NCBI GenBank assembly: GCA_947624295.1
Contig: CANQJV010000006.1
Span: 1 to 64,000, forward strand
Direction: 5' to 3'
Source of the DNA: an uncultured Ruminococcus sp.
GTDB lineage: Bacteria > Bacillota > Clostridia > Oscillospirales > Ruminococcaceae
DNA length: 64,000 bases
In this document: positions 17,169-25,544 of the stretch, one piece after another
Numbering within the stretch: the stretch's first letter is position 1
How the letters are laid out: the number at the start of each line of letters is the position of its first letter
Notes under the pieces: model-generated
Seen by the model: only the letters and a program-made list of their open reading frames with translations
Databases searched by the model: none
What the model was told of the DNA's origin: nothing
Program-made: the position numbers and the translations under genes

Positions 17169-18144
17169 TTACCGCTTGACTTCCGAGTTCCTTGTAACGC
17201 TGTTCAGCCGTTTCCTTTTTGTACGGTACTGCTGAACCTTTCAGTGGGTCATTGAAATAATAGTTTTCCTCATCATAACCCACAAGCACAAGGCAATGTT
17301 CATTAGAAATCCAGTTGAATTTCTCACCTGTTTCCTTTATAGTCCACGCATTTTCGTCAACTACAGTCTTACTCATACCTATACTCGCCCATATGATAAC
17401 AGGGTCGCCGAAATCTATATATTCAATGCAGAGGTCACGCAAACTCAAACCCGAAAGATTAGCAGCGTCAAAATACTCATTATCAAGATATTTCTCCAAA
17501 CCGTTGAAAATTACAGGCGCATAACAACCATATCCGCTTTCGCTCCGTGGATTACCTATAAACACTTTTGCAGGGTCTGCGCAATACATATTGTTATCGT
17601 CGCCGTACTCAATATCAGCCTGTTTTATGTACCCTTTGTCAATCAAATCGCCTGCTGATATATCAAATCCATAGAATTTCAACAGCATTGACGCACTGAC
17701 AAGTTCACAACCTGTAGGGTACTCCTCTTTTTGTGAAATATACGGGACATCTATGCATACAAAATCATTTTCCGCAACCGTTGTAACTGTTTGTTTAGTT
17801 GATTCAGGCGGATTTGTAGTGATTTGTTTTGTGGCAGTTGATTTTTCTGTAACAGGCTTAGTTTCGGGTATTTCGGGAATATCTGTAAATTCGGGCATAT
17901 CAGAAATTTCAGGGGAATCGTCTATATCGGGAATTTCAGAAAAGTCCGGCATATCAGAAAATTCAGAGGAATCGTCTATATCGGAATTTTCAGAAAAATC
18001 GGGATTTTCCGGTTCATAATCAGGTTCTGTATAGTCAGAAAATAACGTATTATCTTCGAACATAGTTTCTATAGAAGGTTCATCACTGCACGAACACATT
18101 GTTAAAACAGCAGCGCAAATAACGAATATTTTTAATTTATTCAT
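17149..18144 (-). CDS. lipoprotein with C39-like papain-fold peptidase domain
   Basis: 331 residues. The signal peptide ends in lipobox M-C-S-C (Cys19). Residues about 35-125 form a Pro/Glu/Ser/Thr linker with imperfect repeats of D-F-S-E-I-P-D-I-D-D-S-type units. The C-terminal domain matches Peptidase_C39_2: Y-I-S-Q, Y-P-T-G-C146-E-L-V-S-A-S-M (candidate nucleophile), then N-E-H-C-L-V-L-V-G-Y-D (His) and Y-F-N-D-P (Asn/Asp). Such proteins are exported cysteine peptidases or adhesion-related proteins; the substrate is unknown. The linker repeats imply slippage-prone DNA. Confidence 0.75.
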   Translation of the reverse strand: MNKLKIFVICAAVLTMCSCSDEPSIETMFEDNTLFSDYTEPDYEPENPDFSENSDIDDSSEFSDMPDFSEIPDIDDSPEISDMPEFTDIPEIPETKPVTEKSTATKQITTNPPESTKQTVTTVAENDFVCIDVPYISQKEEYPTGCELVSASMLLKFYGFDISAGDLIDKGYIKQADIEYGDDNNMYCADPAKVFIGNPRSESGYGCYAPVIFNGLEKYLDNEYFDAANLSGLSLRDLCIEYIDFGDPVIIWASIGMSKTVVDENAWTIKETGEKFNWISNEHCLVLVGYDEENYYFNDPLKGSAVPYKKETAEQRYKELGSQAVTIHPWR

Positions 18145-18186
18145 ATATTTTCTCCATTCAAGAGATTTTCATTAACTTTATTAACA

Positions 18187-18213
18187 AAGCCTGAGTTTTT
18201 ACGCTCAGGCTTT
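18187..18213. terminator. terminator between metK and the C39-like gene
   Basis: A 9-bp stem AAGCCTGAG/CTCAGGCTT (18187-18195 with 18204-18212) lies between the metK stop (18219) and the downstream gene. The T-run is stronger on the plus strand than on the minus strand. Confidence 0.65.
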
Positions 18214-18218
18214 TTATT

Positions 18219-19406
18219 TTATTTTTTAAGTGCCGATTTTATAGCTTCTGTCTTGTCAGTTTTCTCCCACGCAACGCCTAAATCTTCACGTCCCATATGT
18301 CCGTATGCTGCAAGCTGTCTGTATTGCGGTTTTTTAAGGTCAAGCATTTTAATTATAGCTGTCGGTCTTAAATCAAATACCTTTGAAACCGCCTCAGCAA
18401 GTTCATTTTCGTCAACTTTCCCCGTACCGAACGTGTCAACAAGTATCGAAATCGGCTTTGCAACTCCTATAGCGTACGAAAGCTGTACCTCGCATTTATC
18501 GGCAAGTCCTGCTGCAACAATATTTTTAGCAATATATCTTGCGGCATATGCGGCACTTCTGTCAACTTTAGTCGGGTCTTTTCCGCTGAATGCACCACCG
18601 CCATGACGTGAATAACCGCCGTATGTATCAACAATAATCTTTCTACCCGTGAGTCCGCTGTCACCTTGCGGTCCGCCGACTACAAAACGTCCTGTAGGAT
18701 TTATGTAAATCTTTGTATTTTCGTCCATAAGTTCAGCGGGGATTACTTCACGTATAACAAAATCCTCAATATCACGGCGTAACTGGTCAAGTGATACGTC
18801 TGCTGAATGCTGTGAAGATACAACTACAGCATCAACTCTCACGGGCTTGTCATTGTGGTATTCTACTGTAACTTGTGACTTGCCGTCGGGACGGAGATAA
18901 CGAAGTGTGCCGTCTTTGCGTACTTCCGTGAGTTTCATTGCGAGTTTATGAGCGAGGGAAATCGGTAACGGCATAAGTTCGGGAGTTTCATTGCAGGCAT
19001 AGCCGAACATAATACCTTGGTCGCCTGCACCGTTCGAAAGTCCGTCATTAGCGTTATTTTGTTCACGGTACTCATAAGCCTCATTTACGCCCATAGCAAT
19101 ATCAGGTGACTGTTCATCGATACTCGTAATGACTGCGCACGTATGCGCATCAAAGCCGTATTTTGCACGGTCGTAACCTATATCAGCCACTACTTTACGT
19201 GCAATTTTCGGGATATCCACATCAGCTTTTGTGGAAATTTCGCCTATACACATAATCATACCTGTTGTTACGACTGTTTCGCACGCAACACGGGAATTTT
19301 CGTCCTGTTCAAGCATTGCGTCAAGTACGGCATCTGAAATCTGGTCACATATTTTATCGGGGTGACCCTCAGTTACAGATTCAGAAGTAAAAAAAACTTT
19401 GTTCAT
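18219..19406 (-). CDS. metK: S-adenosylmethionine synthetase
   Basis: 395 residues, full length. Motifs: [12 protein letters not shown] (ATP/methionine loop), [11 protein letters not shown] and [16 protein letters not shown]. It makes SAM from methionine and ATP. It is preceded by an S-box leader with a terminator (19424-19730), so transcription should fall when SAM is abundant. ATG 19406 follows GGAGGT. Confidence 0.97.
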   Translation of the reverse strand: MNKVFFTSESVTEGHPDKICDQISDAVLDAMLEQDENSRVACETVVTTGMIMCIGEISTKADVDIPKIARKVVADIGYDRAKYGFDAHTCAVITSIDEQSPDIAMGVNEAYEYREQNNANDGLSNGAGDQGIMFGYACNETPELMPLPISLAHKLAMKLTEVRKDGTLRYLRPDGKSQVTVEYHNDKPVRVDAVVVSSQHSADVSLDQLRRDIEDFVIREVIPAELMDENTKIYINPTGRFVVGGPQGDSGLTGRKIIVDTYGGYSRHGGGAFSGKDPTKVDRSAAYAARYIAKNIVAAGLADKCEVQLSYAIGVAKPISILVDTFGTGKVDENELAEAVSKVFDLRPTAIIKMLDLKKPQYRQLAAYGHMGREDLGVAWEKTDKTEAIKSALKK

Positions 19407-19423
19407 ATCTTTTGACCTCCATT

Positions 19424-19449
19424 AAAAAAGCACTCCTCTCCGGGAGTGC
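19424..19449 (-). terminator. SAM-controlled attenuator terminator of metK
   Basis: On the minus strand GCACTCC (19449-19443) pairs with GGAGTGC (19436-19430) and is followed by TTTTTT. It lies between the aptamer and the metK ribosome binding site, as expected for a transcriptional SAM-I switch. Confidence 0.9.
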
Positions 19450-19468
19450 CTTGATTTTTTGTAAAAAT

Positions 19469-19730
19469 CCTCATCTTCCGGAAATATACCGCAGAATTTA
19501 GCACCGTTATACTATACTGAACTCTATTGCAACTGCCACATATCTAACTGCATAAATTCCGCCTGTCTGCGTCATCGTCCTCACCATACACAAAGTATGC
19601 TTTCGTCCTCTTCCTTGACAAGCGAAATTTCTGCTTGTTATCTATTGTGCCAATTGCAACAGAGTTCAGTATTAAAAATATAGGTTGCCGGACTTCATAG
19701 GCTCTGTTGCCTCCGTCGCTCTTGATAAGG
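19469..19730 (-). promoter_or_regulatory. SAM-I (S-box) riboswitch with a large insertion in P3
   Basis: The minus strand holds the S-box core. P1 pairs CCTTATC (19730-19724) with GATGAGG (19475-19469). CAAGAG, GGAGGCA and CCGGCAACC mark the P2/kink-turn region. The 3' side has GGTGCTAAATTC and GGAAGATGAG. The aptamer is normally about 100 nt. Here it is 262 nt because a 159-bp self-complementary element (19514-19672) replaces the P3 tip. All core segments are intact, so SAM binding is probably kept (inference). Confidence 0.9.
19514..19672. repeat. structured repeat element, copy 1 (inside riboswitch P3)
   Basis: Arms 19514-19540 and 19646-19672 are complementary over 27 nt: as minus-strand RNA, 26 of 27 positions pair, two as G-U. 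Between them is a core (19565-19620) nearly identical to 62314-62368. It contains a CATAC/GTATG hairpin flanked by two GAGGACGA-type segments on the minus strand. A small hairpin (ACAAGC/GCTTGT) sits beside it. No coding potential was seen. It could be a MITE-like insertion or a structured RNA module. Confidence 0.75.
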
Positions 19731-19739
19731 TATGATTAT

Positions 19740-19768
19740 ATTATACTACACGAATGCAGGTTTGTCAA
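19740..19768 (-). promoter_or_regulatory. metK: promoter of the metK leader
   Basis: On the minus strand TTGACA (19768-19763) and TATAAT (19745-19740) are 17 bp apart. Transcription would start near 19733, just before aptamer P1. Confidence 0.85.
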
Positions 19769-19776
19769 TAGGTAAA

Positions 19777-19813
19777 TCAAAAAAAACAGACTGCCCAAAC
19801 AACAGTCTGTTTT
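19777..19813 (-). terminator. terminator at the end of the aag-araC transcription unit
   Basis: On the minus strand an 11-bp stem AAAACAGACTG/CAGTCTGTTTT (19813-19803 with 19793-19783) is followed by a run of T residues. About 190 nt of non-coding sequence separates it from the stop at 20002; apart from the repeat at 19917-19988 nothing was recognised there. Confidence 0.85.
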
Positions 19814-19916
19814 ATGCCTAAACCAAGCCGATTATTACACTTTAGCCGTACCCATTATCCACAATTTACAAGAGGTGTTACCGACAAGGTTTATTCACTT
19901 TTCTACCTATAATTAT

Positions 19917-19988
19917 AATATCACAATTTTTATCAAATGTCAATGATAAAATTGTGAAAATTTAACGAAAATTTATTTTTTCCTGTAA
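19917..19988. repeat. 72-bp direct repeat, copy 1
   Basis: It matches 20300-20371 at 69 of 72 bases, in the same orientation. It contains an internal inverted repeat (CACAATTTT...AAAATTGTG). On the minus strand it ends in a remnant that reads N-Y-R-K-K-stop, matching the AraC C-terminus (S-Y-R-K-K-stop). Confidence 0.85.
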
Positions 19989-20001
19989 TTTGTCAAAATT
20001 A

Positions 20002-20274
20002 TCACTCATTTTTTTCTAAAGGAACGGCTCTTACATTCATTTCTTTTTTAACAGGAAAAGAAACGGAAAAAGTCGTATTTTCAACATCATCTTCATTTTT
20101 TTCATAATATGGCAGATTTTCAGCAAAACATTTCTCATTATTTATATATGCCGTTTCTATTGGTAGTTCATTTTTTTTTTCATTGCCATTTGCATATGAA
20201 AATAATGCAGAAGTACAAGAGATTCCGACAAGAGCGATTGCTCCGAAAACGATTATTATAGATTTGATTTTCAT
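20002..20274 (-). CDS. small exported protein of unknown function
   Basis: 90 residues. The N-terminus is a signal peptide or anchor (I-I-I-V-F-G-A-I-A-L-V-G-I-S), with a possible cleavage site near S-Y-A-N. The remainder is charged and has no recognised domain. AGGAGG precedes the ATG. The gene is bracketed by two copies of a 72-bp repeat, one of which covers the araC 3' end, suggesting it arrived or was trapped by a local duplication. Confidence 0.55.
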   Translation of the reverse strand: MKIKSIIIVFGAIALVGISCTSALFSYANGNEKKNELPIETAYINNEKCFAENLPYYEKNEDDVENTTFSVSFPVKKEMNVRAVPLEKNE

Positions 20275-20299
20275 AATGCAGACCTCCTTTTGTTTCTAC

Positions 20300-20371
20300 A
20301 ATATCACAATTTTTATCAAATGCTAATGATAAAATTATGAAAATTTAACGAAAATTTATTTTTTCCTGTAA
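20300..20371. repeat. 72-bp direct repeat, copy 2 (covers the araC 3' end)
   Basis: Same sequence as 19917-19988 with three substitutions. Its right part encodes the last residues and stop of the AraC regulator, and the rest is the downstream intergenic sequence. Confidence 0.85.
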
Positions 20372-21117
20372 CTCGTCGGAGTAACTCCCACAATCTTTTT
20401 GAATTGCCTCATAAAATGCTCCTCGTTATCGTAACCGCACATCGCCGCAACCTGCGAAACTGTACAGCCCGTTTCGCTGAGTATCTCCTTCGCTTTCTCG
20501 ATTTTACCGCTGATTACGTCCGTCATACACGATACACCGAAAGTTTCACGATAAATATGCTGGAAATATGAACGTGACATATTCACATACGCCGACATAG
20601 TATCAACATTCCATTTCAATTGCGGATTACGGTATATTTTCTCACGCAGTTCAATCAGCGCACTGTAATGCGGTTCAGTAGCCGTATTGACGTTATCCCC
20701 GTGAATACAGCTCTCGGACGTTTTCATCAGCAACGTTTTCATCATAAAATCAAGCATTTTCACACGCCTGCCGTTCATGGAATAAAATTCCGCTGTAATA
20801 TCCCTGATAAGCAGGCTTATAAATTCACTGTCGGCGTTGCTTATCGGGGTATTGAATCCAACATCAATGAAATCCGTATCTTTATCAGTTTCAAACGAAA
20901 TCCAGTCGCACACAAGAAAATCGTCTGCTGACGAATAATCGACAGCAGTCGTCCCGTCGTATATTATCAGCGTATTTTCAGGTGAAATTTTGCCGTTTAT
21001 CTTTATTTTACTCCGTGCCAACACCAACAGGCAATTATTCCCGTTGTCGGATTTATAGCTGTAATCGCTCTCATAAATGCAATTCCAGCCGACTGAAATT
21101 ATATTCAAAAAAATCAC
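20356..21117 (-). CDS. AraC-family transcriptional regulator
   Basis: 253 residues. The N-terminal part is a cupin-like sensing domain. The C-terminal two helix-turn-helix motifs read S-A-Y-V-N-M-S-R-S-Y-F-Q-H-I-Y-R and V-S-Q-V-A-A-M-C-G-Y-D-N-E-E-H-F-M-R-Q-F-K-K, ending G-V-T-P-T-S-Y-R-K-K. The ligand is unknown; the N-terminus resembles sugar-responsive members. It overlaps the aag stop by 4 bp, so it is translated from the same message as aag and rqcH. Confidence 0.88.
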   Translation of the reverse strand: MIFLNIISVGWNCIYESDYSYKSDNGNNCLLVLARSKIKINGKISPENTLIIYDGTTAVDYSSADDFLVCDWISFETDKDTDFIDVGFNTPISNADSEFISLLIRDITAEFYSMNGRRVKMLDFMMKTLLMKTSESCIHGDNVNTATEPHYSALIELREKIYRNPQLKWNVDTMSAYVNMSRSYFQHIYRETFGVSCMTDVISGKIEKAKEILSETGCTVSQVAAMCGYDNEEHFMRQFKKIVGVTPTSYRKK

Positions 21118-21626
21118 CTTTTTTCAGCTATATATCGCCATTTTATATTACGCCAATACTCCCCTGCGTAATCAATCCCGACTCGTGGTGCTGTTCTGAT
21201 TTCGGGCTTGAATCCGTCATCTTCAATCCGAATTTTATCGTTGCCATATATCTTCGTACTGTTGAAACTCCCGTCAATTTGCAGATATTTCGTTAATTTA
21301 GCAGGTCCGTTGTGAACCTCCCCGCACCGTATCAGTATACCTTGTGGCTGTTCTTTTTCGCCCGTGATGACGTTCATCAGCCAATGCATACCGTAGCACA
21401 AATACACGTAAATCAGCCCGCTTTCGCCGTAAAGCACTTCAGTCCGCTTTGTTCTGCCCTTTGATGCGTGGCAAGCCTTATCTTCCTCGCCACGATACAC
21501 TTCAACTTCCGCAATACGTTCCCGAAGTTCAGTCCCGTCCTCAAATCGCCGTACTATGATTTTCCCGACAAGTTCAGGGGCAACGTCAAGCGCATCACGG
21601 TGGAAAAATTTTTCAGTAAGAATCAT
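21114..21626 (-). CDS. 3-methyladenine DNA glycosylase (Aag/MPG family)
   Basis: 170 residues, slightly short for the family but with both ends conserved. Motifs: F-F-H-R-D-A-L-D-V-A-P-E-L-V-G-K, the catalytic Glu in I-A-E-V-E-V-Y, D-K-A-C-H-A-S-K-G-R-T-K-R, and Y-V-Y-L-C-Y-G-M-H-W-L-M-N-V. It excises alkylated purines in base-excision repair. It starts 3 bp after the rqcH stop. Confidence 0.9.
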   Translation of the reverse strand: MILTEKFFHRDALDVAPELVGKIIVRRFEDGTELRERIAEVEVYRGEEDKACHASKGRTKRTEVLYGESGLIYVYLCYGMHWLMNVITGEKEQPQGILIRCGEVHNGPAKLTKYLQIDGSFNSTKIYGNDKIRIEDDGFKPEIRTAPRVGIDYAGEYWRNIKWRYIAEKR

Positions 21627-21629
21627 ATA

Positions 21630-23369
21630 TTATACCCTCAGTTTATTTTCTGTTGCCTCGTCAGGCTTAACGAACGCCGTCTTGTAATTGGTGAAAATTA
21701 CTTTGCCGGGTTTTGCACCTGACGGTTTTTTCACGTATTTCGCAAGGCAATAGTCAACAGGCACAAGGTCTGAATTTCGTCCCTTACTGTTGTATGCCGC
21801 AATAACTGCCGCCTCCTCAATCGTCTTATCAGGCGGATTTTCGCCGTTCGTAACTATAATCACGTGTGAACCTGTTATATTTTGCGTGTGTAGCCATATA
21901 TCCGATTTTTCGGCAAATTTCAATGAAAGTTGGTCATTCTGGCAATTATTCCTACCGACAAGAATAGTATACCCGTCACTTGATTTGTACTCAATCGGCG
22001 GTAATGCTTTTGGCGGTTTAGACTTCCCTCCGTTTGACTTTATATAGCCTTGTTCACGCAATTCAAGCCGTAACTGAATTATATCATTTTCGGATTCCGA
22101 ACGTGTGAGGGAATCAAAAACGCTGTCAAGATACTGTAATTCCTCCTCGCCTTTAGCAATTTGTTCCGCAAGTTTTCCTTCAGCTGTAACGCATTTTTTA
22201 TACTCACTGTAATAATATTGTGCATTTTGTGACGGAGTTTTCCGCACATCAAGTTCAATTGTCATTTCAGGGTTGCTTTCATCATAGAAATTGACTACAG
22301 TTGCCGATAAATCGCCTTTTTTTATGCGATACATATTTGCTGAAATCAAATCACCGCAAAGTTTATAGTAATCCTTGCCCGCACATTCCGAAAGTTCCTG
22401 TTTCTGGACTGAAATACGCCTTGTTGTGCGTTCCGTGAGGTTGACAAGCAGTCTAAACAAATCATTTGCACGCTGTTTTGTGCGGACAGCTTTATCACGT
22501 TCGTAATAAAAATAGTCGAGAAGTTCGCAAGCTGTCGGGATTTCTTTAGTGTACATCAGTGTACCAAATTGATTCAACCTGACAAAAGAAAAATCTTTTA
22601 ACATTTTATCTTTAGTGCTTGCGACCGAAAAACAACATTCCCCATTAACAAGCTGTTCACGAGTTTTCTTAATTACAAAAAGCAGTCTGTCAAGCCGGTC
22701 GCCGTCAATTGTATCGCTCTGCAAATGATTCCCACGTCCCGCAAAAAATGCCCATTCCCTTGCGAGTACCGGAGAAATCCCCTCGAAAACACGTATTAAA
22801 GCCTTTGAGAGTTCAGCAGGAGTCGTCGCCCTTAGATGCGAAACAATTGTTTCGTTATCGGCTTTCAGGAAATTCAACCGCTCATCTCTCGGCGGAAGTG
22901 TGTACCTCATTCCCGGAAGTACCATTCTTTCCCTTGACATTTCCTCGTCAACTCGCTTGATACTGTCGATTATTTTGCCATCGCTGTTTATCACAATCAG
23001 ATTCGAACACCGCCCCATAATTTCGCAGGCAAGCGTTATTGTCGTAATATCGCCTAATTCGTTCACGCATTCGAAGTCAAGGAAAAGTATTCTTTCAAGA
23101 CCATCCTGCCGTATTGCAATAAGTCTGCCGTTGCCGATTCTTTTCCTCAGCAGCATACAGAACATCGGCGGTACTTGCGGATTATCGGGTTGTTTTTGCG
23201 TAATGTGTACCCTTGCACTGCCTGCATTCACCGAAATATAGAGCTTTTTTTTGCGTATTGATATAACAATTTCCTCACGTGACGGCTGATAGATTTTCTC
23301 AACACGTCCGCCGATAAGTTCCTGCAATTCATTTTTCACCGCATATAGAAATGCTCCGTCTAAAGCCAT
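21630..23369 (-). CDS. rqcH: RqcH (NFACT-family ribosome quality-control factor)
   Basis: 579 residues. The NFACT-N domain starts A-L-D-G-A-F-L-Y-A-V-K-N-E-L and has G-G-R-V-E-K-I-Y-Q-P. A coiled-coil segment follows (about 280-430), then the NFACT-R domain (G-Y-T-I-L-V-G-R-N-N, D-I-W-L-H-T-Q, G-S-H-V-I-I). RqcH binds stalled 50S subunits and adds alanine tails to nascent chains; older annotations call it a fibronectin-binding protein. It follows trmK-nif3 by 39 bp. Confidence 0.92.
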   Translation of the reverse strand: MALDGAFLYAVKNELQELIGGRVEKIYQPSREEIVISIRKKKLYISVNAGSARVHITQKQPDNPQVPPMFCMLLRKRIGNGRLIAIRQDGLERILFLDFECVNELGDITTITLACEIMGRCSNLIVINSDGKIIDSIKRVDEEMSRERMVLPGMRYTLPPRDERLNFLKADNETIVSHLRATTPAELSKALIRVFEGISPVLAREWAFFAGRGNHLQSDTIDGDRLDRLLFVIKKTREQLVNGECCFSVASTKDKMLKDFSFVRLNQFGTLMYTKEIPTACELLDYFYYERDKAVRTKQRANDLFRLLVNLTERTTRRISVQKQELSECAGKDYYKLCGDLISANMYRIKKGDLSATVVNFYDESNPEMTIELDVRKTPSQNAQYYYSEYKKCVTAEGKLAEQIAKGEEELQYLDSVFDSLTRSESENDIIQLRLELREQGYIKSNGGKSKPPKALPPIEYKSSDGYTILVGRNNCQNDQLSLKFAEKSDIWLHTQNITGSHVIIVTNGENPPDKTIEEAAVIAAYNSKGRNSDLVPVDYCLAKYVKKPSGAKPGKVIFTNYKTAFVKPDEATENKLRV

Positions 23370-23408
23370 AAAATCAGTCCTTTGCTTTTTAGTAAAATAA
23401 TTTATACA

Positions 23409-24848
23409 TCACAATTCATCAAACGGAACCGTCGAATTTTCCGCAATTTCAATATCAAGCAATGGGAATTTCTCCTCAAGTACACGCCTTAATTCCCACA
23501 AAACAATATTTTCCGTGTAAAAATGACCGCAGTCAAAAACCGTGAAATTATGATTATCCGCATCAATCCAGACATCGTGCTTAACATCGCCCGTAATCAA
23601 CGCATTACAGCCTTTTTTCTCCGCAAGGGCAAGGAGTGAACCGCCTGAACCTGAACATATCGCAATTCTTGAAACGTATTCGTTATATTTTTTACTCAAT
23701 CTGATTCGCTTTAGACCAAAAATATCTTTCAGGATTCCTGCAAATTCATACGTATCGGCATTTTCTTTTAGTTCAATTATATAGCCAAATCCGCCGTCCT
23801 CAAGCGGTTCAGTTGAGGAAATCCCAACTTTTTCGGCAATTTTTTTAACAATAGCCGTATTCGTACCGCCCTCCGCAATATCAAGATTCGTGTGCATACA
23901 TATCGCATCTATGTTATGTTCTATCAGCTTATAAACAGGATTCCCTGCATCGATTTTTTTCAATGGGTGGAAAATCACGGGGTGATGCGAAATTATCAAG
24001 TCAGCCTCTTTGTAAACCGCCTCTTGCACAACGGAATTTGTAATATCAAGCGCAAGGAGTATGTTAGAACACGCTTGCAGACTGTTCACGAGAAATCCCG
24101 AATTATCCCAGTCTTCCTGCAAAGAAAACGGATATTTTCCGTCAAGGAAATCATATATTTCGTTGACATTTTTAACGCTTGCGCCCTCAATGAGTTTCCT
24201 GCTTAGTGCCCTGCTATGGACTGCCTCGTCAATTCTGCCCGATTTTTCAAGCGATTCAGCCATTTTCACAAGACGTTCGGACTGCTTTTCACGGTACTTT
24301 TCGCCCATTTCATCGCCGTTATCAAAAAAACCGCTGATTGATTCAAATTCCGTGCATTCAGACATATTATATTCGCACTCGATTGATGTATATTCAGCGC
24401 ATATCACCGTGTAAATTTTCCCGCTGTCCTCAACTGCCTTTTCAGATATATTCTGAAAACCGTTCCTGCAAAGCATTTTCCGCAGTATTTCGGGTTTCGT
24501 CATAGGCTGTAAAATAAACCGCACATTATTATAATTGCCTGATTTGAGTATATTTACAATAGTTTCACCGCCCATACCTGCAATGACAATATCGGTCACG
24601 CCGTCAAGATTTATATTTTCAAGACCGTCCGACAACACAAGTTCAACTTTATCGGTGATACCGTACTTTTCAACAGTTTTGCGTGCTGATTCAAGCGGAT
24701 TAGGATTTATATCAGACGCAATTGCTCTCCCGCATTTCCCCGATTTTACGAGTTCAACAGCAAGATATGCGTGGTCAGTCCCTACATCGCAAACCGTTCC
24801 CCTACCGCTTACAAATTCTGCACATAATTCAAGTCTTTTATCAAGCAT
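23409..24848 (-). CDS. TrmK tRNA methyltransferase fused to a Nif3-like protein
   Basis: 479 residues. Residues about 1-215 are TrmK, the tRNA m1A22 methyltransferase: C-D-V-G-T-D-H-A-Y-L-A is the SAM motif and I-A-G-M-G-G-E-T-I the family signature. Residues about 222-479 are the Nif3/YqfO-type dinuclear metal protein: S-L-Q-E-D-W-D-N-S-G, then I-S-H-H-P-V-I-F-H, M-H-T-N-L-D, and a final H-D-V-W-I-D-A...D-C-G-H-F-Y-T-E. In Firmicutes these are normally adjacent separate genes. Here there is one uninterrupted reading frame with no internal stop. The start has AGGAGAAG upstream. Confidence 0.9.
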   Translation of the reverse strand: MLDKRLELCAEFVSGRGTVCDVGTDHAYLAVELVKSGKCGRAIASDINPNPLESARKTVEKYGITDKVELVLSDGLENINLDGVTDIVIAGMGGETIVNILKSGNYNNVRFILQPMTKPEILRKMLCRNGFQNISEKAVEDSGKIYTVICAEYTSIECEYNMSECTEFESISGFFDNGDEMGEKYREKQSERLVKMAESLEKSGRIDEAVHSRALSRKLIEGASVKNVNEIYDFLDGKYPFSLQEDWDNSGFLVNSLQACSNILLALDITNSVVQEAVYKEADLIISHHPVIFHPLKKIDAGNPVYKLIEHNIDAICMHTNLDIAEGGTNTAIVKKIAEKVGISSTEPLEDGGFGYIIELKENADTYEFAGILKDIFGLKRIRLSKKYNEYVSRIAICSGSGGSLLALAEKKGCNALITGDVKHDVWIDADNHNFTVFDCGHFYTENIVLWELRRVLEEKFPLLDIEIAENSTVPFDEL

Positions 24849-24872
24849 AATCTTCTCCTGTAATAAAAATTC

Positions 24873-24897
24873 AGGCGTACCGTAAATCAGTACGCCT
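24873..24897 (-). terminator. hairpin terminator after the DUF1858 gene
   Basis: AGGCGTAC (24873-24880) pairs with GTACGCCT (24890-24897). On the minus strand it is followed by GAATTTTTA. It separates the DUF1858 gene from trmK-nif3. Confidence 0.7.
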
Positions 24898-24905
24898 TTA
24901 GTTTT

Positions 24906-25109
24906 TTACGCCTTTTTAGCAAAATGTTCGTTCAGTTTTGCAACAAGTTCATCGGGGTCTGTACCGTGTACGGAACAAGCCTCCTCAATTGATTCGCCTC
25001 TTGATGCGGGACAGCCGAGACAATGCATACCCATTTCAAGAAAATACGGTGCGACTTCAAAATCAGCGTCGAGAATATCGCCGATGATAGTATTTTTAGT
25101 AATTTCCAT
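24906..25109 (-). CDS. DUF1858 (hybrid-cluster-type Cys motif) small protein
   Basis: 67 residues. The DUF1858 core is present: I-G-D-I-L-D-A-D-F-E-V-A-P-Y-F-L-E-M-G-M and H-C-L-G-C-P-A-S. The C-x2-C pair could hold a metal or a redox thiol. Function is unknown, though members occur with redox and S-metabolism proteins. ATG 25109 with GGAAGG upstream is chosen; the longer in-frame reading starts in the intergenic region without a ribosome binding site. Confidence 0.8.
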   Translation of the reverse strand: MEITKNTIIGDILDADFEVAPYFLEMGMHCLGCPASRGESIEEACSVHGTDPDELVAKLNEHFAKKA

Positions 25110-25185
25110 AATAAATATACTTCCTTCCGATAAATTTTTGTTTAATTGGTACAGATTACAGGTCACACCCTGAATCCGTCATCTT

Positions 25186-25228
25186 ATGCCGTTCCGGTTT
25201 ATCAGTTCCCGAAAACCGAAAACGGCAT
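25186..25228. terminator. hairpin after the zinc-ribbon gene
   Basis: ATGCCGTT (25186-25193) pairs with AACGGCAT (25221-25228), extended internally by CGGTTT with AAACCG. There is no clear T-run on the minus strand, so it may be a structured 3' end rather than a classical terminator. Confidence 0.5.
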
Positions 25229-25240
25229 ATACTGAAAAAA

Positions 25241-25516
25241 TTACTCCTCGTTAAGACGTGAGAAACACTCACTGCAATAAACAGGTCTGCCCTCTTTTGG
25301 TTCAAACGGGATTTTTGCCTCTCCGCCGCATACTGCGCAAACGCTTGTATACATTACACGTTCACGTTTTACAGCGTTTTTCCTTGCGGCACGGCAATCC
25401 TTACATCTTTTCGGTTCATTGGTGAGACCCTTTTCAGCATAAAATTCCTGTTCGCCTGCTGTGAAAACAAATTCGTTACCACAATCAACGCAGACTAAAG
25501 TTTTGTCCTCGTACAT
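25241..25516 (-). CDS. zinc-ribbon domain protein
   Basis: 91 residues with eight Cys in four C-x2-C pairs (9/12, 38/41, 60/63, 81/84), predicting two zinc ribbons. The N-terminal ribbon (L-V-C-V-D-C-G-N-E-F, then K-R-C-K-D-C-R-A-A-R-K) matches the small probable zinc-binding family of Firmicutes. Role unknown. GAGG lies 9 nt before the ATG. It follows the sigma-factor gene with a tRNA-like sequence between. Confidence 0.78.
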   Translation of the reverse strand: MYEDKTLVCVDCGNEFVFTAGEQEFYAEKGLTNEPKRCKDCRAARKNAVKRERVMYTSVCAVCGGEAKIPFEPKEGRPVYCSECFSRLNEE

Positions 25517-25544
25517 TTTTTAATACCTCGCTTAATAAGATTTG

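Noticed and set aside
19814-20001. A possible small RNA in the 3' region after the small exported gene
   Set aside because: Apart from the 72-bp repeat and the terminator there is no promoter on either strand that I could support and no known RNA pattern.
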